Source of the DNA: Bdellovibrionota bacterium
GTDB taxonomy: Bacteria > Bdellovibrionota > Bdellovibrionia > Bdellovibrionales > JAMPXM01
DNA length: 64,000 bases
NCBI GenBank assembly: GCA_963170185.1
Contig: CAUJGS010000036.1
Location: forward strand, 1-64,000
Direction of reading: 5' to 3'
The notes beneath the pieces were generated by a model. That model did no database searches, was not told the DNA's origin, and worked only from the letters and a program-made list of their open reading frames with translations. Below are positions 42,145 to 50,869 of the stretch, in pieces (the first letter of the stretch is position 1; each line of letters starts with the position of its first letter). The translations under genes were made by a program, and so were the position numbers.

Positions 42145-43319
42145 GAAAGCAAGTGCGAGATCGCGCGCTCCGGGCGAATAGACTTCATGCACTCGTGAGT
42201 GCCAATAGGGCAGCTCTGCCCACCGTGCTTGCCGCAAGGACGGCACGCGAGCTTTTCTTCTGGTTCTAACACGAAGGCGGAGTTCGACCAGGGACGATAT
42301 CCAAAATCCAAAACCGTCGGCCCAAAGAACGAGACGATCGGAGTTTCCGCAAGGGCTGCAAGGTGCATGGCTCCCGAATCATTCACAAACGCCTGACTCG
42401 CTCGCGCCAACACCTCTGTCGTCTCAAGCAGTGAAAGCTCGCCCGCGAGGTTGCGAACTCGTGTCGAAACATCGCCGCCATGCGGTTCCGCTATCTGACC
42501 ACCGATTTGACCGCCGATTTGACTAACGATCTCTTCACAAAGTCCACGCTCATCTTTCGTACCGACAAGGTCTATCGAAAAGCCTCGTGACAACGCCGCC
42601 CCCACCACGGCGGAAAACCCTTCCGTCGTCCACTGCTTCGTCTTCCATACAGAACCCGGAGCCATCGCAATTCGCTTTGCATCGCGCCCTCGGCTAGAAA
42701 AGCGAGAAAGCTTCATCGAGGCCCAGCCTGGTACCTCCATCAATTTCCCATCCGAACCCACACCGGCGCGTCCGTCAGCCTGATCAAGAGCGAAGCTCCT
42801 AAGGCGCTCGCGCCAGAGATCGGAGGTTACGAAGCAATCCGCTTGCAAAAGCGCAAGCTGCCGCATGGCCTCCGGCAATGCCATCGGTCGCGTCACCGCC
42901 TGAGAGTACATCATCGAGAAAATGCCAAATGGCTCCGACCGATATCCGACCGTGTGGACATGACAATCGCGACCCGAACCTGATTTCACCACCGAGCGAA
43001 GCTTCAAACGAGCGGCCCAAACGCGGGAACGAGGAGATTCATGCGGACTAACTAGAACTCGGCTAGAGGCGTAAGCCCACCAAGTTTCAAGTTCGTTCAT
43101 CGCTCGATCGTAAGAACCGGCTTCCCCTTTTTCGACCTCAAGCACACGATCGAAAAGACCCAAGGCTTGAAAGAAATCGCCCAATCCTTTTCGACAAATC
43201 AAGAGAAGACTATCGTTTGCGACTTCGTGCTCGAGAAGGGCCTTTGCAAGCGGAATCGACAAGAGCGTGTCGCCCAAGAAAGCCGTTTGCAGAATTGCGA
43301 TTTTTCGTCCGCCCGACAT
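42141..43319 (-). CDS. Glycosyltransferase family 9 (heptosyltransferase-like)
   Basis: A 392-residue GT-B enzyme of the GT9 family, which adds ADP-heptose to the LPS core. Signatures: KIAILQTAFLGDTLLSIPLAKALL at the N-terminus, APGSVWKTKQWTTEGF at the donor site, and FVNDSGAMHLAALAETPIVSFFGPT with the conserved D-S-G-x-x-H near 315. The C-terminal Cys cluster (CRPCGKHGGQSCPIGTHEC) is common in this group. The next gene upstream on the same strand is a second GT9, 12 bases away. Exact step (first or second heptose) cannot be told. Confidence 0.9.
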   Translation of the reverse strand: MSGGRKIAILQTAFLGDTLLSIPLAKALLEHEVANDSLLLICRKGLGDFFQALGLFDRVLEVEKGEAGSYDRAMNELETWWAYASSRVLVSPHESPRSRVWAARLKLRSVVKSGSGRDCHVHTVGYRSEPFGIFSMMYSQAVTRPMALPEAMRQLALLQADCFVTSDLWRERLRSFALDQADGRAGVGSDGKLMEVPGWASMKLSRFSSRGRDAKRIAMAPGSVWKTKQWTTEGFSAVVGAALSRGFSIDLVGTKDERGLCEEIVSQIGGQIGGQIAEPHGGDVSTRVRNLAGELSLLETTEVLARASQAFVNDSGAMHLAALAETPIVSFFGPTVLDFGYRPWSNSAFVLEPEEKLACRPCGKHGGQSCPIGTHECMKSIRPERAISHLLS

Positions 43320-43331
43320 GGAGCTAGATCA

Positions 43332-44525
43332 TCACAGTCCGGGAGAGACCTCAAGCCGAAGCCGTTCAGGCGCCACCGAATGCTCTCCCAAAAGTCCCAC
43401 CACTTTGCGAGCCATTTCACGGAAGTCCACCAAGTCATAACACATGGGCTTCATCGAGCACTGACGCTTCCAGCACGGGGCACAGCCTGCCAATGTTTCA
43501 AGCTTATGACCGCGTCCATAGATTTCGATTTCGTGTGAACATGTGGGACCAAACCAGGCAATTACCGGTCGTTTAAGACCAATCGCAAGATGAAGCCCAA
43601 AGCTGTCTCCGGAAATGACGACATCACACGCCGCGACGCTCGTCATCCCGTCTCGAATTCCAGCCGTCGTCGCCGACTCGACCACGTCGATGCCGCTCAC
43701 TCCCGCAAGTTTAGCAATTTCCGCATTTCGATCGGTATCCTCGCGCCCACCCAACAAAACGAAACGCACACGCTTTAGTTTTGCGATCTCTTTAATCAGA
43801 CCGACATGCCCCTCAATGGAAAGCTTCTTTGCGGCGATGGTGTCTGCGCATCCCGTGTTCAAGCCAACAACTGGTAACGTCTCTTTCCCGCTCCAAGCAA
43901 CACGACGCGCTTCCACTTCCAAAGCCTCAGCGGCTGTCAGACGAAGCTGGTATTCCTCGCAAAGATACTCGCCAAGCTCCAAAGCTTCGTGCACGAGGCG
44001 GTTCTCGGTTTTACGATTCTCGAAAAACTTTTTCCTATTGGAGAGGCCAATCTCCCAAAGCTCTTTCGCGGCGTCAGTCGCCGGAATGATCACGCCGCTA
44101 AAACTGTCAGCCCGAAACCCGTAGATCTCTTTCGGCAACAAGCGCAACTGGGCCAAAACCCCTTCCGCTTCGAGCGACTTATCGATGACCAACGCGACGT
44201 CAAACTTCAGGGCACTTAGCTTAAGAATATCCGCTGTCACCGTGGTCAACACACGGTCGATGCCTGGCACTCCGGCAAGAATCTGATCGCCCGGCCGATC
44301 CGTCACCCAAGTCAGCAAAGCGCCGGGGTACTTTCTATGAATTGCTGGCAAAAGCGCCGTCGAACGAGCGACTGCTCCCAACGCTCCCAAGTGAACCACA
44401 AGAATGTTTTTGTTTCTGGCACGTGCTTCAAATGCCGGACACTCGGCCACGCAGTTTACTTTTCGCGAGTCCACCTGAGTGCATGGCTTGTAACCATTGA
44501 AATGGCGGCAAGAAGTCTGTCCCAT
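43332..44525 (-). CDS. Glycosyltransferase family 9 with N-terminal four-Cys motif
   Basis: A 397-residue GT9 protein. The GT-B domain begins at NILVVHLGALGAVARSTALL (near residue 40) and has GLNTGCADTIAAKKL and VISGDSFGLHLAIGLKRPVIAWFGPT with the catalytic region. Before it is a 38-residue extension with four Cys at 6, 15, 25 and 29 (CRHFNGYKPC, CVAEC), spacing that could bind iron-sulfur or zinc. A second Cys cluster (CAPCWKRQCSMKPMC) lies near the C-terminus. The two clusters could pair. Probably acts with the next GT9 on core saccharide. Confidence 0.87.
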   Translation of the reverse strand: MGQTSCRHFNGYKPCTQVDSRKVNCVAECPAFEARARNKNILVVHLGALGAVARSTALLPAIHRKYPGALLTWVTDRPGDQILAGVPGIDRVLTTVTADILKLSALKFDVALVIDKSLEAEGVLAQLRLLPKEIYGFRADSFSGVIIPATDAAKELWEIGLSNRKKFFENRKTENRLVHEALELGEYLCEEYQLRLTAAEALEVEARRVAWSGKETLPVVGLNTGCADTIAAKKLSIEGHVGLIKEIAKLKRVRFVLLGGREDTDRNAEIAKLAGVSGIDVVESATTAGIRDGMTSVAACDVVISGDSFGLHLAIGLKRPVIAWFGPTCSHEIEIYGRGHKLETLAGCAPCWKRQCSMKPMCYDLVDFREMARKVVGLLGEHSVAPERLRLEVSPGL

Positions 44526-44663
44526 ACTCTCAATTTTAGTAGGAAGTCGATTTTCTGCCTATCCGCCCTCGGTCTTGTAATGGCTTGATAAGCCCTCAAA
44601 GAAAGTGCCGCTTCCCCTTCAAAGGTCTTGGAATCGATGCCCGGGACGTAGTATTCGAGTTCT

Positions 44664-45320
44664 ATGAAACTCGTACTTACAGGTGGACCTTCCGGCGGAA
44701 AAACGACATTGGCGCAAGCTTTGATGGCCGAAATGGCTGACCAACTCATTGTCGTCCCAGAGTCCGCAAGCATCCTCTATGGCGGCGGATGGCCACGTCG
44801 GAAAAATCACGACAGTGTTCGTTTCCAACAGCGCGCCATCTACTATGTTCAGCGTGAACTGGAAGCCATGCTCGCCGACGAAAACAAAGCCGACAAAAAA
44901 CCCTCGGGAAGATCACGCCTGCTTATTTGTGATCGCGGAAGCCTTGATGGCTTGGCCTACTGGCCGGATCGTGCGACGCCCGAAGACTACCTCAAGTCCG
45001 TCGGCTCGACAGTCGAAAAAGAAGTCGCGCGCTACGACTGGGTCTTACACCTCGATACGGCCCCTCGTACAAACTACGATCTCGACAATCCTCTACGCGC
45101 GGAAACCTACCACGAGGCGTCTGAGCTCAACGAGCGAATCCGCGATGCGTGGAAATCCCACCCTCAGCGATTTATCGTCGGTTCGGCGGCTAACGGTTCG
45201 TTTAGCGCGAAACTCAATCGCGCGCTCTTTATCGTGAAAGAGGTTTTGCGTGGCGAAACCTATGCCGCGATCTTAAAATCGCTCGAACTCGGCAAAGACA
45301 CTCACAGCACCGAAGCTTAG
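44664..45320 (+). CDS. P-loop ATPase, AAA_28/NadR-like
   Basis: A 218-residue protein. The N-terminus MKLVLTGGPSGGKTTLA is a complete Walker A; CDRGSLDGLAYWPD has the Walker-B/lid region of the AAA_28 family, related to the ribosylnicotinamide kinase part of NadR. YDWVLHLDTAPRTNYD and RAETYHEASELNERIRDAW complete the nucleotide-kinase fold. Substrate unknown. The gene is monocistronic between two converging sets; its stop lies five bases from that of the MBL-fold gene. Confidence 0.85.
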   Translation: MKLVLTGGPSGGKTTLAQALMAEMADQLIVVPESASILYGGGWPRRKNHDSVRFQQRAIYYVQRELEAMLADENKADKKPSGRSRLLICDRGSLDGLAYWPDRATPEDYLKSVGSTVEKEVARYDWVLHLDTAPRTNYDLDNPLRAETYHEASELNERIRDAWKSHPQRFIVGSAANGSFSAKLNRALFIVKEVLRGETYAAILKSLELGKDTHSTEA

Positions 45321-45324
45321 ACCT

Positions 45325-46668
45325 TTAAAGCGTCGGCGACGGCAGAACCGTCATGCCCAGCTCATTTTCGATACGAAGCTTGAGCGCTTGGCTGGCTTCT
45401 TTTTCACCATGGGTGATGTAGACACCCTTGCTTTGCTGCGGGCCGCTTTTTAGCCAGTCGATCAGTTCCGAACCGTCGGCATGAGCCGAAACGTTGTCGA
45501 GAACCGCGACCTCCATTTTAACTTCCAACTCTTGACCGTGAATGCGAATCGTCGGCTCACCCGCAAGCATCTTCGCGCCGCGAGTTCCTTCGGCCTGATA
45601 CCCCGTGAACAGAATCGTGTGTTTCGCATCACCCACCAAGCTCTTGAGATGGTGCAAAATTCTGCCCCCCGTTGCCATACCATTGGCGGCGACAATGATC
45701 GCCGGGTCACGCCGGTCATTTAATGCTCGCGACTCTTCGACATCCGCTACAGGAATTGCGACGTCGCAAATCTCTCGAACACGCTCTTCCGACAAAATCG
45801 TTTCTTCCGCGTGTTTACAGAAAACGCCATTCACCCGAATCGACATCGGGCTATTGAGGTAAACCGGTACATCCGGAATCGATCGGGCTTCTTTCAGACG
45901 AAGCAATGTTTCAAGAACCAGCTGTGTGCGCCCAACCGAGAATGCAGGAATCAAAACGATTCCTCCCCTTCCAATCGTGCGAACAATCGCATCGCGAAGC
46001 TGAGTCTCGAGATTCGACTCAACATGCTCGCGATTGCCATAGGTGGACTCCACGACCACGTAATCCGCCTCCGGTCGAGGCTCCGGAGTCTTGAGAATCG
46101 GATCACTGGGCCGCCCGATATCGCCAGAGAAGATAACCGACTCACCGTCGATTTCGAGATAAACCGAGGCGGCGCCTAGAATATGTCCGACCCGAGTGAA
46201 CTTCGCTTGAAACCCGGGAGCCGGTTCGAACGTCTCGTGAAAGTCGATCGACCGCAAAAGTCGCAGACTTTTCTCGGCCTCTTCGACCGTGTAGAGAGGA
46301 AGCGCCGGTGAATGTTTGGAGAAGCCCTTGCGATTGGCGTAGCGCGCATCTTCTTCGTGCAAATGAGCACTGTCGAGAAGCAGGATCGAACAGAGATCCT
46401 CCGTTGGCGGCGTGACGAAGACCGGGCCTCGAAACCCCTGCGCCACCAAACGCGGCAGATAACCTGAGTGATCAATATGCGCGTGGGTAAGAATCACGGC
46501 GTCTATCGACGACGCAGGCACCGGAAACGGATTCCAATTGCGCAGCCTAAGCTCCTTGCTTCCCTGAAACATCCCGCAATCGATGAGCACTCGTTTACCA
46601 GACTTGGACTCAACCAGATGTCGAGAGCCGGTCACCGTTTCAATGGCACCAAGAAACTTGATATTCAA
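45325..46668 (-). CDS. MBL-fold/beta-CASP hydrolase (RNA-processing exonuclease family)
   Basis: A 447-residue metallo-hydrolase. HAHIDHSGYLP supplies the HxHxDH zinc motif, HILGAASVYLE and FSGDIGRPSDPI the next ligands, and IPAFSVGRTQLVLETL with GMATGGRILHHLKS marks the beta-CASP domain found in CPSF/RNase J-type enzymes. ADGSELIDWLKSG and GVYITHGEKEASQALKLRIE end the protein with the usual RMMBL segment. Start is TTG with GGGAG seven bases before. Action on RNA is by family inference. It is last in the minus-strand envelope cluster, 13 bases after DUF3108. Confidence 0.92.
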   Translation of the reverse strand: MNIKFLGAIETVTGSRHLVESKSGKRVLIDCGMFQGSKELRLRNWNPFPVPASSIDAVILTHAHIDHSGYLPRLVAQGFRGPVFVTPPTEDLCSILLLDSAHLHEEDARYANRKGFSKHSPALPLYTVEEAEKSLRLLRSIDFHETFEPAPGFQAKFTRVGHILGAASVYLEIDGESVIFSGDIGRPSDPILKTPEPRPEADYVVVESTYGNREHVESNLETQLRDAIVRTIGRGGIVLIPAFSVGRTQLVLETLLRLKEARSIPDVPVYLNSPMSIRVNGVFCKHAEETILSEERVREICDVAIPVADVEESRALNDRRDPAIIVAANGMATGGRILHHLKSLVGDAKHTILFTGYQAEGTRGAKMLAGEPTIRIHGQELEVKMEVAVLDNVSAHADGSELIDWLKSGPQQSKGVYITHGEKEASQALKLRIENELGMTVLPSPTL

Positions 46669-46681
46669 TGCAAGACTCCCA

Positions 46682-47827
46682 CTATTGACGCTTCAAGCGA
46701 TTTAATGAACCGACAATGGTGCCGAGCTTAATCTTGCTCTCCATACGCACCATGATCTTGTTCTCGTCATCCGTGAGCCAGAACAGATTGTCGCCGATAT
46801 TTTTCTTCTCGCCGTCTTTTTCCGCCGAAGGGCGAATCACGATCGTCGACAGTTTCCCTATCTTGGTATCCAAGACTTCTCGCCGCACAACCTCACAGGT
46901 GATCAGGAGATTTTCATTTTCGTGCGACATGCGAAACTGGATCTTTTTTCCCGGAGTTAGCTGGAATACGCGAAGATACCAAAGCGAGGAGAAAATATTC
47001 TGAGAGTATGGCGGCATCTCCCAGTCTTGTTTCTTCTCTTCGACGCCGCTTTCTTTTGTGATCTTCTTGTCCCAGAAGAACATGCGCTCTTGCTCCCAAT
47101 TGTGCAGAGCCCGCGCATTGCGAAGTAGCTTCGACTCTTTGACATTCAAGGTGTAGCTAAATGGCCGTAGCGTTTCGAAATCGACCAACGTTTCGGCATA
47201 ATCGTCCACCTTGTAGAACATCTCAAAGACCGACACTGTCTTGGCGATGCTGTGAAAGCGATAAGCTTTACGGCCATTCACTTCCACAAAGGGACGCACT
47301 TGCATCGTGAGCTCGCCCGCGTCCACACCAAAATAGGAAATATCGAGGACCACTTCTTCGCCGACCTTGAAGGGATCCACAAGCGGACGACGCGTTCCCG
47401 CCGCAAAACCTTCGCTGTCCTCGATACTCGGCTCACGAGGTTTCGGCCCGTCCTCTTTGACCTGACCTTTTGCAACCTTGCCCACCTTCGGTTTTGGCGT
47501 TGGTTTAGGCTTAGGCGTGGGCTTTGGTTTCGATGTGGGTTTGGGGACCGGGGTCGGCGCGGGGGCGGCCGCACCGGCCGCTTCCGAGACCTCACCAGGT
47601 GCGGGGGGCGGGGTTGGCGTCGCGATTTCTTTTACCTGAATCGCCTGATCGAACTCTTTGTTCTCAAGAACTTTTTCGGAATTCTCAAATTGCAGGAAAC
47701 GACTGGCGCACCCCGTGGTTAAAACAGCCACCGAAACAGCCGCCGAAACAGCCACCGAGACCGCCGTCATCGCCGCGACGGTCCGTGCGGCGAAAGAGCG
47801 GACAGAGTGAGTGTGCTGAAGTTTCAT
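46682..47827 (-). CDS. DUF3108 lipoprotein with Lys-Pro linker
   Basis: A 381-residue protein. The ATG at 47827 overlaps the stop of the acyltransferase gene (ATGA). The signal is unusually long (AAMTAVSVAVSAAVSVAVL before TTGC, Cys 40) with repeated AVSVAV. A Pro/Ala/Glu segment and a KPTSKPKPTPKPK-type linker (about 95-125) lead to the DUF3108 domain (about 160-380: VGEEVVLDISYFGVDAGELTMQV, RFHSIAKTVSVFEMFYKVDDYAET, LFWLTDDENKIMVRMESK). DUF3108 proteins are periplasmic beta-sheet proteins of unknown role; the position within lpx genes suggests a part in envelope polysaccharide or lipid transport. Confidence 0.85.
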   Translation of the reverse strand: MKLQHTHSVRSFAARTVAAMTAVSVAVSAAVSVAVLTTGCASRFLQFENSEKVLENKEFDQAIQVKEIATPTPPPAPGEVSEAAGAAAPAPTPVPKPTSKPKPTPKPKPTPKPKVGKVAKGQVKEDGPKPREPSIEDSEGFAAGTRRPLVDPFKVGEEVVLDISYFGVDAGELTMQVRPFVEVNGRKAYRFHSIAKTVSVFEMFYKVDDYAETLVDFETLRPFSYTLNVKESKLLRNARALHNWEQERMFFWDKKITKESGVEEKKQDWEMPPYSQNIFSSLWYLRVFQLTPGKKIQFRMSHENENLLITCEVVRREVLDTKIGKLSTIVIRPSAEKDGEKKNIGDNLFWLTDDENKIMVRMESKIKLGTIVGSLNRLKRQ

Positions 47828-48672
47828 CCGAAATTTTTCCATCTGCGGTGAATCCACATCCATTGCTCGGGATGCCTACGAACGATCTCCTCGATTTTAT
47901 CCGTATATACCTGGGTCATGGCACGAATGTTCTCGTCACGACTTGGTCCAACGTCTGGGGCTCGCCAGGGAATCGGCTCGGAAAACTCGATAACGTGGTG
48001 GCCGTTTGGTTGGCGGTAGGTCGCCACCGGAATCACAGGACTTCCGGTCCGCTCGGCCATCACGGCCAACCCCATCGCCGTTCCCGTTTCTTTTCCAAAA
48101 AAGGTGGTCTTGCAGCCGATCGGAGGGCCCATAAATTGATCGAGAACAAAAATCACGATGCGGTTTGCTTTGATCGCGCGCAAAATCTCAAACGAGCTTT
48201 TCTCCGGCGAAATAAACTGCGTGCCATGCCGACCGCGCAGTCGGAACCAGAGGTCATTTAACCACTTGGCTTTAAAGATCTTAGATATCAAAGAAATCGG
48301 CCAACCGTGGCGAGACGCGGCCGCCGTGCTGAGATCGCCATTTCCGACATGCAAACACAGAAAGTAAACGCCCTTACCCTCTGCCAAACATCGATCAACG
48401 ATTTCCGTTCCTCGCAGTTCGAAGTATTTTTCGAAGTCCGCCTTCTCCATTAGCGGAAGCCAGAAATACTCGATCAGCGACTTTCCCATGTGAAGCAACG
48501 AGGCTCGCGCAATGCGGACATGCTCGGAATGTGTTTTCTCGGGAAACGCCAAGGCCACGTTTTCGACGGCAACTTTGCGTCGAATACGAAACACATCAAA
48601 CCACAGCCAACCAAGAAGATTACCGGCGACTGGGACGAGAAAGAATACGAGTTTGATCCATAATGATCGCAT
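47824..48672 (-). CDS. lpxL: Lipid A acyltransferase, LpxL/HtrB family
   Basis: A 282-residue membrane-associated acyltransferase. HVGNGDLST carries the H-x4-D active-site motif; FVLDQFMGPPIGCKTTFFGKETGTAMGLA and ERTGSPVIPVATYRQ fit the lysophospholipid acyltransferase fold. It would add the secondary acyl chain to lipid A after LpxK. The start at 48672 has TTGGAG upstream, giving a 53-base overlap with lpxK; a longer start at 48705 is possible. Encoded directly after lpxK. Whether it uses laurate or another acyl group cannot be told. Confidence 0.88.
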   Translation of the reverse strand: MRSLWIKLVFFLVPVAGNLLGWLWFDVFRIRRKVAVENVALAFPEKTHSEHVRIARASLLHMGKSLIEYFWLPLMEKADFEKYFELRGTEIVDRCLAEGKGVYFLCLHVGNGDLSTAAASRHGWPISLISKIFKAKWLNDLWFRLRGRHGTQFISPEKSSFEILRAIKANRIVIFVLDQFMGPPIGCKTTFFGKETGTAMGLAVMAERTGSPVIPVATYRQPNGHHVIEFSEPIPWRAPDVGPSRDENIRAMTQVYTDKIEEIVRRHPEQWMWIHRRWKNFG

Positions 48673-49690
48673 CCAAACGCTCCAAGCCGACACGGTCCGA
48701 TTCATCCACAGGTATCAAGTTCAAACCTGCTACTTCAAGAGAAAGAGCCGGCTCGATCTTCTCCCAAACTGCCTTAAGTTTGACGGCATCTTTCTCAGTG
48801 GTCAAAACGCTATTCGCGCCAGCCTGACTTGCCAGGCTCTTGATCTTCCTAACATCGGCGTCGCTATAGGAATAGTGATCGCCAAATGCCAACTCACCGG
48901 CCACCTCAACACCTTGTCGCTTCACCAGTTCAAAAAAATTCGATGGGCTCGCAAGCCCCGCCACGAGATACGCTTTTCCTGCTCGCACCGTGCTCGAGAC
49001 CACAAGGTCTTGGCGAAGAGCGAGAATCTGAACCTGCCTTCGGCGTAGCATATCCAATCGGTTTCGAATATCCGCTTTAAGCGCCTTGAGTTTTGCGGCC
49101 TCAGCCAGTTCCGTCTTCGTCAAAACCACGAGATCCGCGCGCTCCAGTGCGGTAAGAGGTTCGCGGAGTCGACCCGCTGGCAAAACTCGCCAATGCCAGT
49201 CCGGAGCCGACGCATCGATCAAGACGATGTCAAAACTGCGGCGAAGCTTTAAATGCTGAAACCCATCGTCTAGCAAGATAAGCCGCGTGCCCTCGGCCGC
49301 AATCAGATCCTGCGCCGCACGCACACGGGACTCGCCAACAAAAACCGGAACGGACGTCGACTTGGCGATGAGCGTCGGCTCATCACCAAAAAGAGTAGCC
49401 GCCTCAAGCCGATCGGGTTCGACACGTAAAACGCCCTTGGTACTTCGTCCGTATCCACGACTGACCACCCCGATGCGGGCTTTCTCTTTCCAACGGTTCA
49501 CGAGCATCACGGTAAACGGCGTTTTCCCCGTCCCACCGGCCTGCAGGTTTCCGATGGAAACAACGTAGGCCCCGCTTGGATCACTGGGAAAAACGCCGAC
49601 CAAGTAAAACCAGGCGCGAATACGCATGACCATTGCGTAGACAAGCGAAAGCGGCCACAGCAGAACAGCGTGCAATGGGAGCGATTTCAT
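48620..49690 (-). CDS. lpxK: Tetraacyldisaccharide 4'-kinase LpxK
   Basis: A 356-residue kinase that phosphorylates the 4' position of the lipid A disaccharide. The Walker A-like loop SIGNLQAGGTGKTPF (47-61) is typical, followed by SRGYG, GDEPTLIAKS, ILLDDGFQHLKLRRSFDIVLIDA and PAGRLREPL. An N-terminal membrane helix is present. The ATG overlaps the lpxB stop (ATGA). Normal length. In Bdellovibrio, lipid A phosphates are reported to be replaced by mannose, so a normal LpxK here is of interest. Confidence 0.95.
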   Translation of the reverse strand: MKSLPLHAVLLWPLSLVYAMVMRIRAWFYLVGVFPSDPSGAYVVSIGNLQAGGTGKTPFTVMLVNRWKEKARIGVVSRGYGRSTKGVLRVEPDRLEAATLFGDEPTLIAKSTSVPVFVGESRVRAAQDLIAAEGTRLILLDDGFQHLKLRRSFDIVLIDASAPDWHWRVLPAGRLREPLTALERADLVVLTKTELAEAAKLKALKADIRNRLDMLRRRQVQILALRQDLVVSSTVRAGKAYLVAGLASPSNFFELVKRQGVEVAGELAFGDHYSYSDADVRKIKSLASQAGANSVLTTEKDAVKLKAVWEKIEPALSLEVAGLNLIPVDESDRVGLERLDAIIMDQTRILSRPSRR

Positions 49691-50859
49691 TTTTTGAAGT
49701 ATTCCTCAAGGCGCGCGACGACTCTTGAGGTCGCGCCAACGGCTCCGAGCTTTTCTTTTAGGTGCTGAAGATCGATCACTTTTTTCCGACGAACAGTCTC
49801 ATCGAGAAGCTGCTCAAGCTCAGTCGCCATGCCTTCTGGCGAAGCGGCCTCTTGAAAGAGTTCACGCATGGCTTCTTTTTCGAGAATCAGGTTCACCATT
49901 CCAAAATACTTCGTGTGTGTCACAAGTCGCTTGGCAAACCACGCGGTGATTGGCGACATGCGATACATGATGACCATCGGCTTCTCCAAAAGACCGACCA
50001 TCAGAGTCGCCGTTCCGGACGCCACCAATAACACATCACACATCTCGATCATGTCGAGCGGATCAGCTTTGATAATCTGTACGGGGACCGACAAGTTCGA
50101 GACTTCACCCTGAAGACGCTCGCGCTCGATCGTGGGAGCGCATAAGAGCACCGGCCGAACCTGCGGATAACGCTTCACGAGTAGCTCCGCCGCGGCCAGT
50201 TGGTCTTGAAGGTGGTGCTTGAGCTCACTTTCACGACTTCCCGGCATGAGACCCAAAACCGTCTCGAAAGGCTGAATGCCAAACTTCTCGCGTCGAAGCG
50301 CCGGAACCGACTTGCGTTCGTTGTCGCGTTTTACAAGCTCATCCAAAAGCGGATGTCCGACGAAGCTCACCTTCATGCCGTGTTCGCGGTAAAACGCTTC
50401 CTCAAACGGAAAGAGCACGAGAATTTCGTCTACAACTTTTTTTATCAGCTTTACGCGCCCTCGGCGCCAAGCCCACACCTGCGGCGAAATATAGTACACG
50501 ACCTTGATGCCGCGTTTTTTCAAATCCTTCGCTAAGCGCAAGTTGAAATCCGGATAGTCCAACAACAAAGCAAAATCCGGCTTCACCCGATCGCATTCGT
50601 CGAGCAAAGAATGATATACGCGACGAATCAGCGGGAAGTGTTTGATCACTTCCGATAGGCCGACGACGGCCATCTCCTCGGACTTTCCCAAACGACGGAA
50701 ACCCAAAGACTCCATCTCGCGACTGCCGATGCCGAAAGCATCGACCTTCCGACCGGCCGACTGCCACGCTTCAAGAATTCTCTGTGCGTAAAGACTCGAA
50801 GAAGCTTCGCCGGCAACGATGAGAACTCGGCCAGACTGGCCCACCGACGTATCGCTCAC
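49687..50859 (-). CDS. lpxB: Lipid-A-disaccharide synthase LpxB
   Basis: A 390-residue GT19 enzyme joining UDP-diacylglucosamine and lipid X. Signatures: VLIVAGEASSSLYAQRIL, PDFALLLDYPDFNLRLAKDLK, GIKVVYYISPQVWAWRRGR, LVLFPFEEAFYREHGMKVSFVGHPL and GLMPGSRESELKHHL. Start is taken as the GTG at 50859, ten bases past the preceding stop; the longer frame reaching 50940 lies inside the dehydrogenase gene. SSSLYAQ in place of the usual SGDLHAA near the start is a family variation. Precedes lpxK with ATGA coupling. Confidence 0.93.
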   Translation of the reverse strand: MSDTSVGQSGRVLIVAGEASSSLYAQRILEAWQSAGRKVDAFGIGSREMESLGFRRLGKSEEMAVVGLSEVIKHFPLIRRVYHSLLDECDRVKPDFALLLDYPDFNLRLAKDLKKRGIKVVYYISPQVWAWRRGRVKLIKKVVDEILVLFPFEEAFYREHGMKVSFVGHPLLDELVKRDNERKSVPALRREKFGIQPFETVLGLMPGSRESELKHHLQDQLAAAELLVKRYPQVRPVLLCAPTIERERLQGEVSNLSVPVQIIKADPLDMIEMCDVLLVASGTATLMVGLLEKPMVIMYRMSPITAWFAKRLVTHTKYFGMVNLILEKEAMRELFQEAASPEGMATELEQLLDETVRRKKVIDLQHLKEKLGAVGATSRVVARLEEYFKK

Positions 50860-50869
50860 TTCACACGGC

